Positions 40,955 to 52,338 of a stretch of DNA of 64,000 nucleotides are shown here, in pieces; within the stretch, counting starts at the first letter, position 1, and every line of letters begins with the position of its first letter. A program made the position numbers and the translations under genes. Under the pieces are notes generated by a model. That model was not told the origin of the DNA. It saw nothing but the letters and a program-made list of their open reading frames with translations, and searched no databases. This DNA is from WHSW01 sp963729075 (GTDB taxonomy: Bacteria; Actinomycetota; Thermoleophilia; Solirubrobacterales; 70-9): contig CAVSMU010000010.1 in assembly GCA_963729075.1 (NCBI GenBank), positions 434,001-498,000 on the forward strand, given 5' to 3'.

Positions 40955-42557
40955 GGTAGCGGCGGATCAGCTCGTTGGTGGAGCTGTCGTGGACGAGCTC
41001 GCCGTCGCCCTGGAGCTCGGGGATGATCCGCTTCGCCAGCACCTTCCCCAGCTCGACACCCCACTGGTCGAACGAGTTGATCCCCCAGATCGTGCCCTGC
41101 GTGAACGCCGAGTGCTCGTAGAGCGCGACGAGACTGCCGAGCGTGCGCGGGTCGAGGCGCTGGGCCAGGATCGTGTTCGTCGGCCGGTTGCCCTCGAACA
41201 CCCGGTGCGGCACGAGCTCCTCCGGCGTCCCCTCGGCGCGAACCTCGTCCGGCGTCTTGCCGAACGCGAGCGCCTCGCCCTGGGCGAAGACGTTGGACAG
41301 CAGGAGGTCGTGGTGGTCGCCGAGCGGGTTGAGCGTCTCGTAGAAGCCGATCAGGTCGCACGGGATCAGCTTCGTCCCCTGGTGGATCAGCTGGTAGAAC
41401 GAGTGCTGGCCGTTCGTGCCCGGCTCGCCCCAGTAAACCGCGCCGGTCTCGTATTCGACCCGCGCCCCGTCGAGCGTCACGTGCTTGCCGTTCGACTCCA
41501 TCTGCAGCTGCTGCAGGTAGGCGGGAAACCGCTTCAGATACTGCTCGTACGGGAGCACGGCCGCCGTCTGGGCGCCGAAGAAGTCGCCGTACCAGACGGC
41601 GAGGAGCCCGAGCAGGGCGGGGAGGTTCTCGCCGGTTGGCGCCTCGAGGAAGTGCTCGTCGACCGCATGGAAGCCGGCCAGCATCTCGCGGAACCGATCG
41701 GGCCCGATCGCGACCATCGTCGACAGCCCGATCGCCGAGTCCATCGAGTAACGGCCCCCCACCCACTCCCAGAACTCGAACATGTTGTCGGTGTCGATCC
41801 CGAACTCGGAGACGCCCTCGGCATTGGTCGAAACGGCGACGAAGTGCTTCGCGACCGCGGACTCGTCGCCGTCGAGTCCGGCGAGCGCCCACTCGCGCGC
41901 CGTGTGCGCGTTGGTCATCGTCTCCAGCGTCGTGAACGTCTTCGACGAGACGATGAACAGCGTCTGGGCCGGGTCGAGATCGCGCGTCGCCTCGGCGAAG
42001 TCCGTCCCGTCGATGTTGGAGACGAAGCGGAACGTCATGTCGCGCCGCGAGTAGTGGCGCAGCGCTTCGTAGGCCATGACCGGCCCGAGGTCCGAGCCGC
42101 CGATGCCGATGTTGATCACGTTGCGGATCGGCTCGCCCGTATGGCCGCGCCACTCGCCGCCGCGGACGCGGTCGGTGAACGCGGCCATCCGATCGAGCAC
42201 CTGGTGGACCTGCTTGACCACGTCGGCGCCGTCGACCACGAGCGACCGGTCGCGCGGCATCCGCAGCGCGACGTGCAGCACCGGCCGGTCCTCGGTGACG
42301 TTGATGTGGTCGCCGCGGAACATCGCGGCGCGGCGCTCGGCGAGCCCGCGCTCGGATGCCAGCTCGACCAGCAGGCGGACGGTCTCGTCGGTGATCCGGT
42401 TCTTCGAGTAGTCGAGGTACAGGCCGGCGGCCTCGGCGGTCAGCCGCGTACCGCGATCCGGATCGGAGTCGAACAGCTCGCGCAGATGGCGGCCCGCCAG
42501 CTCGCCGTGGTGCGCCGTCAGCGCCCGCCAGGCCGCGGTCTCGAGCAGCTCGCTCAT
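40932..42557 (-). CDS. pgi: Glucose-6-phosphate isomerase
   Basis: Interconverts glucose-6-P and fructose-6-P, 541 aa. Motifs are NVINIGIGGSDLGPVMAYEA, FIVSSKTFTTLETMTNAHTA, WVGGRYSMDSAIGLSTMVA, the signature GTNGQHSFYQLIHQGTKLIP, and the late IWGINSFDQWGVELGKVLAK. It is part of a minus-strand run tkt-tal-pgi-HAD for sugar phosphate flow. Confidence 0.96.
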   Translation of the reverse strand: MSELLETAAWRALTAHHGELAGRHLRELFDSDPDRGTRLTAEAAGLYLDYSKNRITDETVRLLVELASERGLAERRAAMFRGDHINVTEDRPVLHVALRMPRDRSLVVDGADVVKQVHQVLDRMAAFTDRVRGGEWRGHTGEPIRNVINIGIGGSDLGPVMAYEALRHYSRRDMTFRFVSNIDGTDFAEATRDLDPAQTLFIVSSKTFTTLETMTNAHTAREWALAGLDGDESAVAKHFVAVSTNAEGVSEFGIDTDNMFEFWEWVGGRYSMDSAIGLSTMVAIGPDRFREMLAGFHAVDEHFLEAPTGENLPALLGLLAVWYGDFFGAQTAAVLPYEQYLKRFPAYLQQLQMESNGKHVTLDGARVEYETGAVYWGEPGTNGQHSFYQLIHQGTKLIPCDLIGFYETLNPLGDHHDLLLSNVFAQGEALAFGKTPDEVRAEGTPEELVPHRVFEGNRPTNTILAQRLDPRTLGSLVALYEHSAFTQGTIWGINSFDQWGVELGKVLAKRIIPELQGDGELVHDSSTNELIRRYREHRSRG

Positions 42558-42611
42558 GCGGGCACCGTCCCTGTCATCCCGCGCGGCACCCTATCGCGGC
42601 CGCGGGCGGCC

Positions 42612-43672
42612 TCAGGCGAGCTGCTTGGAGACCGTGTCGAGCAGCTCGCGCCATGACGCGACGAACGTCTCGGCGCCCTCCGTCTGCAGCCTGGCCGCCA
42701 GCGCGTCGACGTCGATCCCGGCGTCACCGAAGGCCCGAAGCGTGTCTTCGGCGTCGCCGCCGTCGGCCGCCATCGGCTCGCCGACCTCGCCGTGGTCGGC
42801 GACCGCGAGCAGGGTCTTCTCGGGCATCGTGTTGACCGTGAACGGCGCCGCGAGCGCCTCGACGTAGAGCGTGTCGGACGCGTCGGGGTCCTTGGTCCCG
42901 GTGCTCGCCCACAGCAGCCGCTGGGGACGGGCGCCCTCGTTGGCGAGCCGCTGCATGCGCTCGGAGTCGAGCAGCTCGCGATACGCGCGGTAGGCGCGCT
43001 TGCCGACCGCGATGCCGAGGCGGTTGCGAAGCTCGACCGGCGCCTCGTCGGCCACGGCCACGTCCCAGCGGCTGATGAACAGCGACGCCACCGACGGCAC
43101 GGACGGGTCGAGCCCGGCATCGATCCGCCGCTCGACCCCGCGCATGAACGCCTCCGCGGCGCCGAGATACTGCTCGCGGGAGAACAGCAGCGTCACGTTG
43201 ATCGGCACGCCGGCGAAGATCGACTCCTCGATCGCGGTGCGGCCGGCCTCGGTGCCGGGGATCTTGATGTACACGTTGCAGTCCGCCTTCCCGTGGAGCT
43301 CCCGGGCCTGGTCGATCGTCGCCTCGGCGTCGTCGGCCAGCAGCGGCGAGACCTCGAGCGAGACCCAGCCATCGACCTCGTCGGTGCGCTTGTTGATGGG
43401 CTCGAACAGCTCCGCCGCGCGGCGCAGGTCGGTGAGCGCGAGCTCGAAGAACAGCGCCTCGCCCTCGAGCCCGCCGGACGCGAGCTCGTCGATCTGCTCG
43501 TCGTACGCTGAGCCGTCGCCGATCGCCTTGTCGAAGATCGTCGGGTTCGACGTGAGGCCGGTGACCGAGAGCTCGTCGATGTAGCGCTGCAGCGTCCCGT
43601 CGTCGAGCATCGTGCGGGTGATGTTGTCCACCCACAGGCTCTGGCCGAGCTCGTGGAGCTCCTGCGTCGGCT

Positions 43673-43676
<4 letters not shown>
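42612..43676 (-). CDS. tal: Transaldolase
   Basis: 354 aa. Begins MKPTQELHELGQSLWVDNIT, then SVTGLTSNPTIFDKAIG, VSLEVSPLLADDAEATIDQA and the Schiff-base region NVYIKIPGTEAGRTAIEESI. LLWASTGTKDPDASDTLYVE is also characteristic of the actinobacterial transaldolase type. The start overlaps the tkt stop by 4 bases (43673-43676), which links the two enzymes of the non-oxidative pentose phosphate pathway. Confidence 0.95.
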
Positions 43677-45730
<2,054 letters not shown>

Positions 45731-45752
45731 GGGTGCGTAGATTGCCGGAAAC

Positions 45753-46400
45753 GTGAGCGCGAGGGTAGAAGCCGAGAAGAAGCTCGCCGCGGAGGCGGCC
45801 GCGGAGGTGGTCGCCGACGGGATGCGGGTCGGTCTCGGCACCGGCTCCACCGTCGCCCACCTGCTCCCGGCGCTGGCCGCGCGCCGGCTCGAGATCCGCT
45901 GCGTTGCGACCTCGCCGCGCACCGAGCGGGCGGCGCGCGAGCTGGGGCTGTCGGTCGAGCCGTTCGCCGACCTCGACCGGCTGGAGATCGCCATCGACGG
46001 CGCCGACCAGGTCGCCCCCGACGGCTGGCTGGTCAAGGGCGGCGGCGGCGCTCACACCCGCGAGAAGATCGTGGCCGCGGCCGCCGAGCGCTTCGTCGTG
46101 ATCGGCGACTCGACCAAGCCCGTCGAGCGGATCGTCCCCCCGGTGCCCCTGGAGCTACACCGCTTCGGCCTCCGCGCGACCCTGCGCGAGGTCGGCGCTG
46201 CCGAGCTGCGCGAGGGAGCCGAGCCGACGCCCGACGACGGCGTGCTGGCGGATTACCGGGGGGAGGTCAACGAGCCCGCCCGGCTCGCGGCCTGGCTCGG
46301 GGCGGTTCCCGGCGTGGTCGAGCACGGACTGTTCTCGCCGGCGCTCGTCAGCGAGGTACTGATCGGGCGCGACGGCGAGGTCGAGCGGCTCGCGCCCTAA
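45753..46400 (+). CDS. rpiA: Ribose-5-phosphate isomerase A
   Basis: Interconverts ribose-5-P and ribulose-5-P, 215 aa, starting at GTG 45753. Motifs are MRVGLGTGSTVAHLLPALA, LEIAIDGADQVAPDGWLVKG and GGGGAHTREKIVAAAAERFV with the catalytic Asp, Lys and Glu of the family. It is divergent from tkt. Its stop overlaps that of convergent pgl (TAA at 46398-46400 against the pgl stop at 46397-46399). Confidence 0.95.
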   Translation: MSARVEAEKKLAAEAAAEVVADGMRVGLGTGSTVAHLLPALAARRLEIRCVATSPRTERAARELGLSVEPFADLDRLEIAIDGADQVAPDGWLVKGGGGAHTREKIVAAAAERFVVIGDSTKPVERIVPPVPLELHRFGLRATLREVGAAELREGAEPTPDDGVLADYRGEVNEPARLAAWLGAVPGVVEHGLFSPALVSEVLIGRDGEVERLAP

Positions 46401-47056
46401 TCGCCCGTCGCGGCGCGATCGCAAACGAGAACCGCGTTCTCGTCCGGCACCCGGCCGGCCGGGATCGAGGGGTCACCGGCGCGCAGCTTCGCCAGCGCGT
46501 CGGGCTTGTCGGCGCCGGTGACCAGCCAGACGATCTCGCGCGCCGCGGCGAGCGCCGGGTAGGTGAGCGTCATCCGGCGGCGATCCTGGTAGACGCCGGT
46601 CAGCGCGACCGGCCGGTCGTCCACCTCGAGCACCGGATCGCCGGGGACGAGCGAGGCCGTGTGCCCGTCCGGCCCGAGCCCGAGGTGCACCAGGTCGATG
46701 CGCTCCGGAAGCGACTCGCCGTACCGGGTGGCGGCCGCGTCGAGGTCCGCGTCGGTGACGGGCATCGCCCGTACCCGCTCGCGCGCCGGCCCCGGGAGGC
46801 TGGTGAGCAGGTGGGTCAGGTTGCGGTCGTCGTCGCCGTCCGGGGCCACACGCTCGTCGACCTGGAAGATCTCGATCAGCTCCCAGTCGAGGTCATGGGC
46901 TTCGAGCAGCTCGAACATCCGCCAGGGCCCGTGCCCGCCGCTCACCGCGAGGCTGAAGCCGCCGCGGGCCTCGACGGACTCGGACGCGGCCGCCGCGATC
47001 AGCTCGGCCCCGCGGCGCGCCGCCGCCTCGGCGTCGGCGAGGACCTCGGCCCTCAA
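46397..47056 (-). CDS. pgl: 6-phosphogluconolactonase
   Basis: Second step of the oxidative pentose phosphate pathway, 219 aa from the TTG at 47056, which overlaps the gnd stop (TTGA). Motifs are GGFSLAVSGGHGPWRMFELL, EIFQVDERVAPDGDDDRNLT, IDLVHLGLGPDGHTASLVPG and RRMTLTYPALAAAREIVWLV. Start choice follows the overlap and family length; the longer open frame upstream lies in gnd. Confidence 0.93.
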   Translation of the reverse strand: MRAEVLADAEAAARRGAELIAAAASESVEARGGFSLAVSGGHGPWRMFELLEAHDLDWELIEIFQVDERVAPDGDDDRNLTHLLTSLPGPARERVRAMPVTDADLDAAATRYGESLPERIDLVHLGLGPDGHTASLVPGDPVLEVDDRPVALTGVYQDRRRMTLTYPALAAAREIVWLVTGADKPDALAKLRAGDPSIPAGRVPDENAVLVCDRAATGD

Positions 47057-48066
47057 GCTTTCTCGTCGTGGCCGCCGAACTGCTTGCGCATCGCCGAGAG
47101 CACCTTGTCGGCGAAGTCGTCGAGATCGCGGGAGGCGAAGCGGGAGTAGAGCGCGCTGGAGAGCACGGGCGCCGGCACCCCCTCCTCGATCGCGGCGATC
47201 GACGTCCAGCGCCCCTCGCCCGAGTCCGAGACCCGCCCCTCGAAATCCTCCAGGGTCGGGGACTGCTGGAGCGCCTCCGCGGTCAGGTCCAGAAGCCAGG
47301 AGCCGATCACGCTCCCGCGGCGCCAAACCTCGGCCACCTCGGGGATGTCGAGCTCGAACTTGTAGTACTCGGGGTCGGTGAGCGGGGCGGTCTCCGCGTC
47401 GGCCTCGCGCGCGTGCAGGCCGGCGTCCGCGTTCTTGAGGATGTTGAGCCCCTCGGCGTAGGCCGCCATCACCCCGTACTCGATCCCGTTGTGGACCATC
47501 TTCACGAAGTGGCCCGCGCCGCTCGGACCGCAGTGGAGGTATCCATTCTCGGCGGTCGACGGGTCGCCGTCGCGCCCGGGGGTGCGCTCGGCCGCGTCGA
47601 CTCCCGGCGCGATCGTGGCGAAGATCGGGTCGAGTCGCTGGACGGCCTCGTCGGGCCCGCCGATCATCAGGCAGTAGCCGCGGTCGATGCCCCAGACGCC
47701 GCCGCTCGTGCCGCAGTCGATGTAGTCGATGCCGCGTTCGGCGAGCCGCTTGCTGCGGCGCATGTCGTCGCGGTAGTAGGAGTTGCCGCCGTCGATGATC
47801 GCGTCGCCGCGCTCGAGCTTCGCGCCCAGCTCGGTGACGGTCTGCTCGGTGATCTCGCCGGCCGGAACCATGACCCACGCGGCGCGCGGCACAGAGAGCT
47901 TGGCGACGAAGTCGTCGAGGGAGTCGGCGCCGACGGCGCCCTCCTTTGCGAGGGCGGCGACCGCGTCCGCGCTGACGTCATAGACCACGCACTCGTGGCC
48001 GTCGCGCATCAGGCGCCGGACGAGGTTGGCGCCCATCCTTCCGAGTCCGACCATGCCCAGCTGCAC
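47053..48066 (-). CDS. gnd: 6-phosphogluconate dehydrogenase (short form)
   Basis: 337 aa from the GTG at 48066 (VQLGMVGLGRMGANLVRRLM). It has the dinucleotide-binding fold GLGRMGANLVRRL, AIIDGGNSYYRDDMRRSKRL, substrate site YIDCGTSGGVWGIDRGYCLM, and GAGHFVKMVHNGIEYGVMAA with catalytic Lys. The length matches the short decarboxylating GndA-like form, often NAD-preferring, rather than the 470 aa enzyme. It is divergent from zwf with 47 bases between starts. Confidence 0.94.
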   Translation of the reverse strand: MQLGMVGLGRMGANLVRRLMRDGHECVVYDVSADAVAALAKEGAVGADSLDDFVAKLSVPRAAWVMVPAGEITEQTVTELGAKLERGDAIIDGGNSYYRDDMRRSKRLAERGIDYIDCGTSGGVWGIDRGYCLMIGGPDEAVQRLDPIFATIAPGVDAAERTPGRDGDPSTAENGYLHCGPSGAGHFVKMVHNGIEYGVMAAYAEGLNILKNADAGLHAREADAETAPLTDPEYYKFELDIPEVAEVWRRGSVIGSWLLDLTAEALQQSPTLEDFEGRVSDSGEGRWTSIAAIEEGVPAPVLSSALYSRFASRDLDDFADKVLSAMRKQFGGHDEKA

Positions 48067-48113
48067 GGGCCGGATACTAAGCGGAGTGGCCGGCCAATAG
48101 TCTGCGACCGAAC

Positions 48114-49503
48114 GTGACCGCGCCAACGGACACCCTCGTCGCCTTCGGGATCAGCGGCGATCTGGCCAAGAAGATGACCTTCGAGGCGCTCTACCAGCTC
48201 GAGCGCCGGGGCGATCTGGGCTGCCGGATCGTCGGCGTCGCGATCGACGACTGGGACGACGAGACGCTGCGCAAGCACGCGCGCGAGGCGATCGCGGCGA
48301 CCGTGCCCGATCCCGACCCGAAGGTGGTCGACAGCCTATGCGCCCGCATGACCTACGTCGCCGGCGACTACACCAAGGACGAGACCTACGAACAGCTCAA
48401 GTCCGCCATCGGCGACTGCCACAACCCGGTCTTCTACCTCGAGATCCCGCCGTCGCTGTTCGCGGAGGTCGTCCGCCACCTCGGCGCCGCCGGGCTGACC
48501 GAGGGCGCCCGCGTGATGATCGAGAAGCCGTTCGGCCACGACCTCGAGTCGGCGAAGCAGCTCAACAGCGAGCTGCTCGAGGTGCTGGACGAATCGCAGA
48601 TCCTGCGCACCGACCACTTCCTCGGCAAGGAACCGGTGATGGACATCCTCTATCTGCGGTTCGCCAACGCGGTGCTGGAGCCGGTCTGGAACTACCGCTA
48701 CGTCGATTCGATCCAGATCACCCTCGCCGAGGACTTCGGCGTCTCGGACCGCGGCAGCTTCTACGACGCCGTCGGAACGCTTCGCGACGTCGTCCAGAAC
48801 CACCTGTTGCAGGTGCTCGCCCTGGTGACGATGGAGCCGCCGTCGGCGGGCCCGGTCGACCCCGACGCGATCCGCGATCGCAAGTCCGACCTGTTCCGCG
48901 CGATCCCCGCAGCCGACCCCGGGCGCTACGTGCGCGGCCAGTACGTCGGCTACCACGACGTCAAGGGAGTCGCCGACGACTCGCAGACAGAAACCTTCGT
49001 CGCCCTGCGCCTGAAAATCGAGAACTGGCGCTGGGCCGACGTGCCGATCTTCATCCGCGCGGGCAAGGCGCTGCCGGTGGAAGCAACCGAGGTCAGGATC
49101 ATCTTCCGGCCGCCGCCGCCGCTGGGAATCGGCGGGCGGCTGATGGCCGACCCGGACGAGTGGGTCATGCGGATCAAGCCGGATCCCGGGGCCGAGCTCT
49201 GTCTGATCGCGAAGCGGGCGGGCGAGGACGAGCTGCAGCGGGTGCACCTCGACCTCTCGTTCGAGTCCCAGGTCGGCGACCAGCCCGAGCCGTATGAGCG
49301 GCTGCTTGCGCGACGCGCTCCACGGCAGGCTGGACCTGTTCCCGAACCAGAGCGCGATCGAGCAGACCTGGCGCATCGTCCAGCCGCTGCTCGACGACCC
49401 GCCCCCGGTCGAGCCATACGAGCAGGGCACCTGGGGGCCCGAGGACGCAAGCATGCTGCTCACCGGCCACGGCGGCTGGCGCAAGCCGTGGATGCCGGAA
49501 TAA
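48114..49503 (+). CDS. zwf: Glucose-6-phosphate 1-dehydrogenase, one-base frame disruption
   Basis: Starts at GTG 48114 (VTAPTDTLVAFGISGDLAKK). Motifs are RVMIEKPFGHDLESAKQLN, active-site ILRTDHFLGKEPVMDILYLR and FIRAGKALPVEATEV. The frame is normal up to EPYERLL at about 49306 and then becomes Arg/Pro-rich, running to 49565. The real C-terminus (RDALHGRLDLFPNQSAIEQT, ending HGGWRKPWMPE) is in the next frame and stops at 49503. One extra T in CTGCTTGCGC (49303-49312) explains the shift. Corrected length is about 462 aa. Confidence 0.92.
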
Positions 49504-49596
49504 CCCCGGCACGTCCTCCGCTCCCGCCCTGCACAAATCCCGCCACGTCCTCCGCTCCCGCCTGAATATCTGGCCCGCGGCTACGCCGCGGGCTTA
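49504..49596 (-). repeat. Intergenic hairpin repeat, copy 2 (inverted)
   Basis: Same element as at 30911-30998 but on the minus strand. Perfect 9 bp stem GCCCGCGGC / GCCGCGGGC with a 3-base loop (49573-49593), then CCA, four bases, TTC, AGCGGAGGACGTGGCGGG, a TTTGT spacer and GGAGCGGAGGACGTG. It lies just after the zwf stop at 49503, between convergent zwf and glk ends. On the plus strand the hairpin is followed by TTATTTA, which would fit a terminator for zwf. Confidence 0.75.
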
Positions 49597-49638
49597 TTTA
49601 CTCTGCTCCCGCGTCCGGGCGTGCGGGGCGTGCCGGAC

Positions 49639-50625
49639 TTACTTTGGAGCGCTGAACAGCAGGGATGCGCCGATGGCGCCGCCGAAGTCGCCGAGCGCCG
49701 CGACGTGCACGGCCGGCGGGCGCTGGTCGACGAACAGGTGGCGGTGCATGCGCTCCTTGATCTTCTCGGCGTAGGGCTCCCCGAGCCGGACACCGATCCC
49801 GCCGCCGATGATCACCGCCTCGACGTCGAGCAGATTCACGGCGGACGCGATCCCGGCGCCGAGCGCCTTGACCGCGCGGTCGAGCAGCTTCTCGGTGTAT
49901 TCGTCGCCGTGGTCCAGCGCCCGTTGCCAGATGCTCGAAACGAGGCGGTCGCGGCCGTGCTTCTCCATGAGCTTGAACAGGTCGGTCTTGGTGCCCCGGT
50001 CGATGTCGCGCCGGGCCTTCGCCTCCATCGCCGCGCGGCCCGCATACGCCTCCATGCAGCCGCGTCGCCCGCAGGGACAGCGGGCGCCGCCCTTCTTCAC
50101 GACCATGTGGCCGATCTCCCCGGCGGCCCCGCGGCCGAGCCAGCGCTTGCCGTCGAGGATCAGCCCGCCGCCGACGCCGGTGCCCCAGAACACCCCGAGC
50201 AGCGACCGGTACGGCTTGCCCGCACCGAGCTCGAACTCGGCGTTGGTGGCAACGTCGACGTCGTTGCCGAGCCGCACCGGCGCGCCGAGCGCGTTCTCCA
50301 GCCACGGGCCGAGCTCGAACGATCCGTCCCAGCCGGGCAGGTTCCGGGCCTCCGACACGACGCCGGTCGCCTCGTCCACGTCGCCCGGTGAGCCGACCCC
50401 GATCCCGCCGAGCGAATCGCTCGCCAGGTCGGCGCCGCCTGCGGCCTGGGTCAGCGCCTCGGCCATCTGCCGGGCCACGTCCTCGGGGCCGCCCTTCGTC
50501 GGCGTCGGGAGCTTCGCGTCGCCGATCACCTCGCCCTTCACCGTCACGATGGCGGCCTGGATCTTGGTCCCCCCCAGGTCGATTCCCCCGCGGGGGGCGG
50601 TCTTCGAGCGTCTCGGCGCCGGCAT
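49639..50625 (-). CDS. glk: ROK-family glucokinase
   Basis: 328 aa sugar kinase. N-terminal phosphate loop GGIDLGGTKIQAAIVTVKGE, then GIGVGSPGDVDEATGVV, LGNDVDVATNAEFELGAGKP and GVFWGTGVGGGLILDGKRWL with the catalytic Asp in the GND motif. The ROK zinc site is CPCGRRGCMEAYAG. It begins 10 bases after the end of tadC on the same strand, so it may share that transcript, while its function belongs with the sugar-phosphate genes. Confidence 0.92.
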   Translation of the reverse strand: MPAPRRSKTAPRGGIDLGGTKIQAAIVTVKGEVIGDAKLPTPTKGGPEDVARQMAEALTQAAGGADLASDSLGGIGVGSPGDVDEATGVVSEARNLPGWDGSFELGPWLENALGAPVRLGNDVDVATNAEFELGAGKPYRSLLGVFWGTGVGGGLILDGKRWLGRGAAGEIGHMVVKKGGARCPCGRRGCMEAYAGRAAMEAKARRDIDRGTKTDLFKLMEKHGRDRLVSSIWQRALDHGDEYTEKLLDRAVKALGAGIASAVNLLDVEAVIIGGGIGVRLGEPYAEKIKERMHRHLFVDQRPPAVHVAALGDFGGAIGASLLFSAPK

Positions 50626-50635
50626 GGCGGCGAGT

Positions 50636-51484
50636 CTATCCGGGTGCCTGGAGCTGACCGAAGAGGGCCTCGGAGTGCGCGACGATGGCTGCCACGATCA
50701 TCAAGAGCACCGACGGCACGAGAACGAGCGCGACCACGAGCTGGATCTTCGGCGCGGCGCGTGAGGCGCGCTCGTCGACCCGCCGACGGGCGTCGGCGCG
50801 AAGAGCGGTGGCCTGCAGGTGAAGCTGCTCGGCCAGGGGCGACCCGTAGGCCCGGGAACGCTCGAGGGCTGCTGCGAGGGCGCCCACCTCCGCCCCCGCG
50901 ACGCGCCGGCGCAGCTCCTCGATCGCGTCCCGCATCGGGCGGCCGCACTCGATCTCCGCCACGGCGCCGCCGAGCTCGATTGCCAGCGGGCCGCTCGTGC
51001 CGCCCGCGATCTCCCCGAACACGACCGCCGGGCTGCGGCCCGACGCAGCACCGACCGCGAGCATGTCGAGCGCATCCGGCAGGGCGGCGACGAACCGCGC
51101 CCGTCGCCGGCGCGCGGCCCGCTCGAGCAGGGCGTCCGGCGCGAGGAATCCCGCGGCGAGCAGGAGAGCGGTGACCGCCAGGGCGAGGCGCGCCGGGACC
51201 ACCGGCACGACGATTAGCGCCACCAGGCCGCCGAGGCCGGCGCAGCCGAGCTTCGCCGCGATCACGCCCGCCGGGTCGAGCCTCCCGGACAGGCCCGCGC
51301 GGGCGATCCGCTCCGGCAGCCGCAGCCGGGCGGCGGCCTGCGACAGCGACGCGGCGCGGCCGCCGGAGATCGCGCCGAGCGCCGAGCCGAGCCGCGGCCC
51401 CAACCGTCCCTCGAGGGCTCCTGCGAGCTCCCAGGCGGCGCCGAAGCAGAGCAGCACCGCGGTCGCGGCCAGCAGCGCGGTCAT
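50636..51484 (-). CDS. tadC: Tad/Flp pilus inner-membrane protein TadC-like
   Basis: 282 aa from the ATG at 51484, which overlaps the tadB stop by 4 bases. Type II/IV secretion F domain pattern: an N-terminal helix pair, then RFVAALPDALDMLAVGAASG, GPLAIELGGAVAEIECGRPM and the late LVVALVLVPSVLLMIVAAIV. It forms the membrane platform with TadB for Flp pilus assembly. The frame is open further upstream, but that is a shadow of tadB. Confidence 0.85.
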   Translation of the reverse strand: MTALLAATAVLLCFGAAWELAGALEGRLGPRLGSALGAISGGRAASLSQAAARLRLPERIARAGLSGRLDPAGVIAAKLGCAGLGGLVALIVVPVVPARLALAVTALLLAAGFLAPDALLERAARRRRARFVAALPDALDMLAVGAASGRSPAVVFGEIAGGTSGPLAIELGGAVAEIECGRPMRDAIEELRRRVAGAEVGALAAALERSRAYGSPLAEQLHLQATALRADARRRVDERASRAAPKIQLVVALVLVPSVLLMIVAAIVAHSEALFGQLQAPG

Positions 51485-52338
51485 GCGCCGGTCACCCGGC
51501 TCAGCTTCCGGATCGCGGCGAACCCGGCCAGCTGCAGGCCCGCGGCGCCGGCGAGCAGGGTCGCGGACGCGGCGTTGGAGAGCAGGCCGCCGACGAACCC
51601 GGGTTCCAGCAGCTCCGCCAGCAGCGCCGCACCGACCGGCATCGCGACCACGAGCAGGCCGGTGAACCGCGCCTGCGCCGTCGCCGACCGGGCATCGGCC
51701 TCCGCCCGGTCGCGGGCGATCGCGGCACCGGCGAAGCGGCGGAGCAGGGTCGCCAGGTCGCCGCCGGCGAGCTGCTGGGACAGCAACGCAGCGGCAAACG
51801 AGTCGACCCGTGGCGAGCCCACTCGGCGGCGCAGGCGCTCCAGCGCCTCGCGGGTCGGCGCGCCGAGCGTGAGCTCGGTCCGGACCCGGTGCATCTCGAT
51901 CGCCGGCGGCCCCTCCAGCGAGGCCGCGGCGGCCCCCAGGGCCGCGCGCGGCGAGCGTCCGCCGGCGAGCGCATCCGCGACGGCGACCGCGACCTCCGGG
52001 AGGCCCCGGTCGACGGCCCGCCGATACGCCGCCCGCCGCCGGGTGAGGATCGAGGCGGCCGCTGCCGGCCCGGCGGCGGCAAGCAGGGGCGCCGGCCCGG
52101 GCCCGAGCACCACCAACCCCCCGACCAGCATCACCAGCGCCCCGACGACCGCCAGCCGGCGCCGTTCGATCTCCGTTGGCGCATAACCCTCGCTGCCGGC
52201 GCGGCGCAGCGGCTCGACCGCCGCCGCGAGCCACCTGCCGGCCACCGGCGTCGCCAGCGCCGCCTCCCGCAGAGCCACCGCACCGAGGCCGCCCGCGCCC
52301 GCGGCGGCGGCAACGCCGATCGCCTGCCCCAGGGTCAC
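51481..52338 (-). CDS. tadB: Tad/Flp pilus inner-membrane protein TadB-like
   Basis: 285 aa, hydrophobic N-terminal and C-terminal segments around an F domain (RAVDRGLPEVAVAVADALAG, GRSPRAALGAAAASLEGPPA, RVDSFAAALLSQQLAGGDLA). It is in the standard cpaF-tadB-tadC order with 4-base overlaps at both ends. The start overlaps the cpaF stop. Confidence 0.85.
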   Translation of the reverse strand: MTLGQAIGVAAAAGAGGLGAVALREAALATPVAGRWLAAAVEPLRRAGSEGYAPTEIERRRLAVVGALVMLVGGLVVLGPGPAPLLAAAGPAAAASILTRRRAAYRRAVDRGLPEVAVAVADALAGGRSPRAALGAAAASLEGPPAIEMHRVRTELTLGAPTREALERLRRRVGSPRVDSFAAALLSQQLAGGDLATLLRRFAGAAIARDRAEADARSATAQARFTGLLVVAMPVGAALLAELLEPGFVGGLLSNAASATLLAGAAGLQLAGFAAIRKLSRVTGA

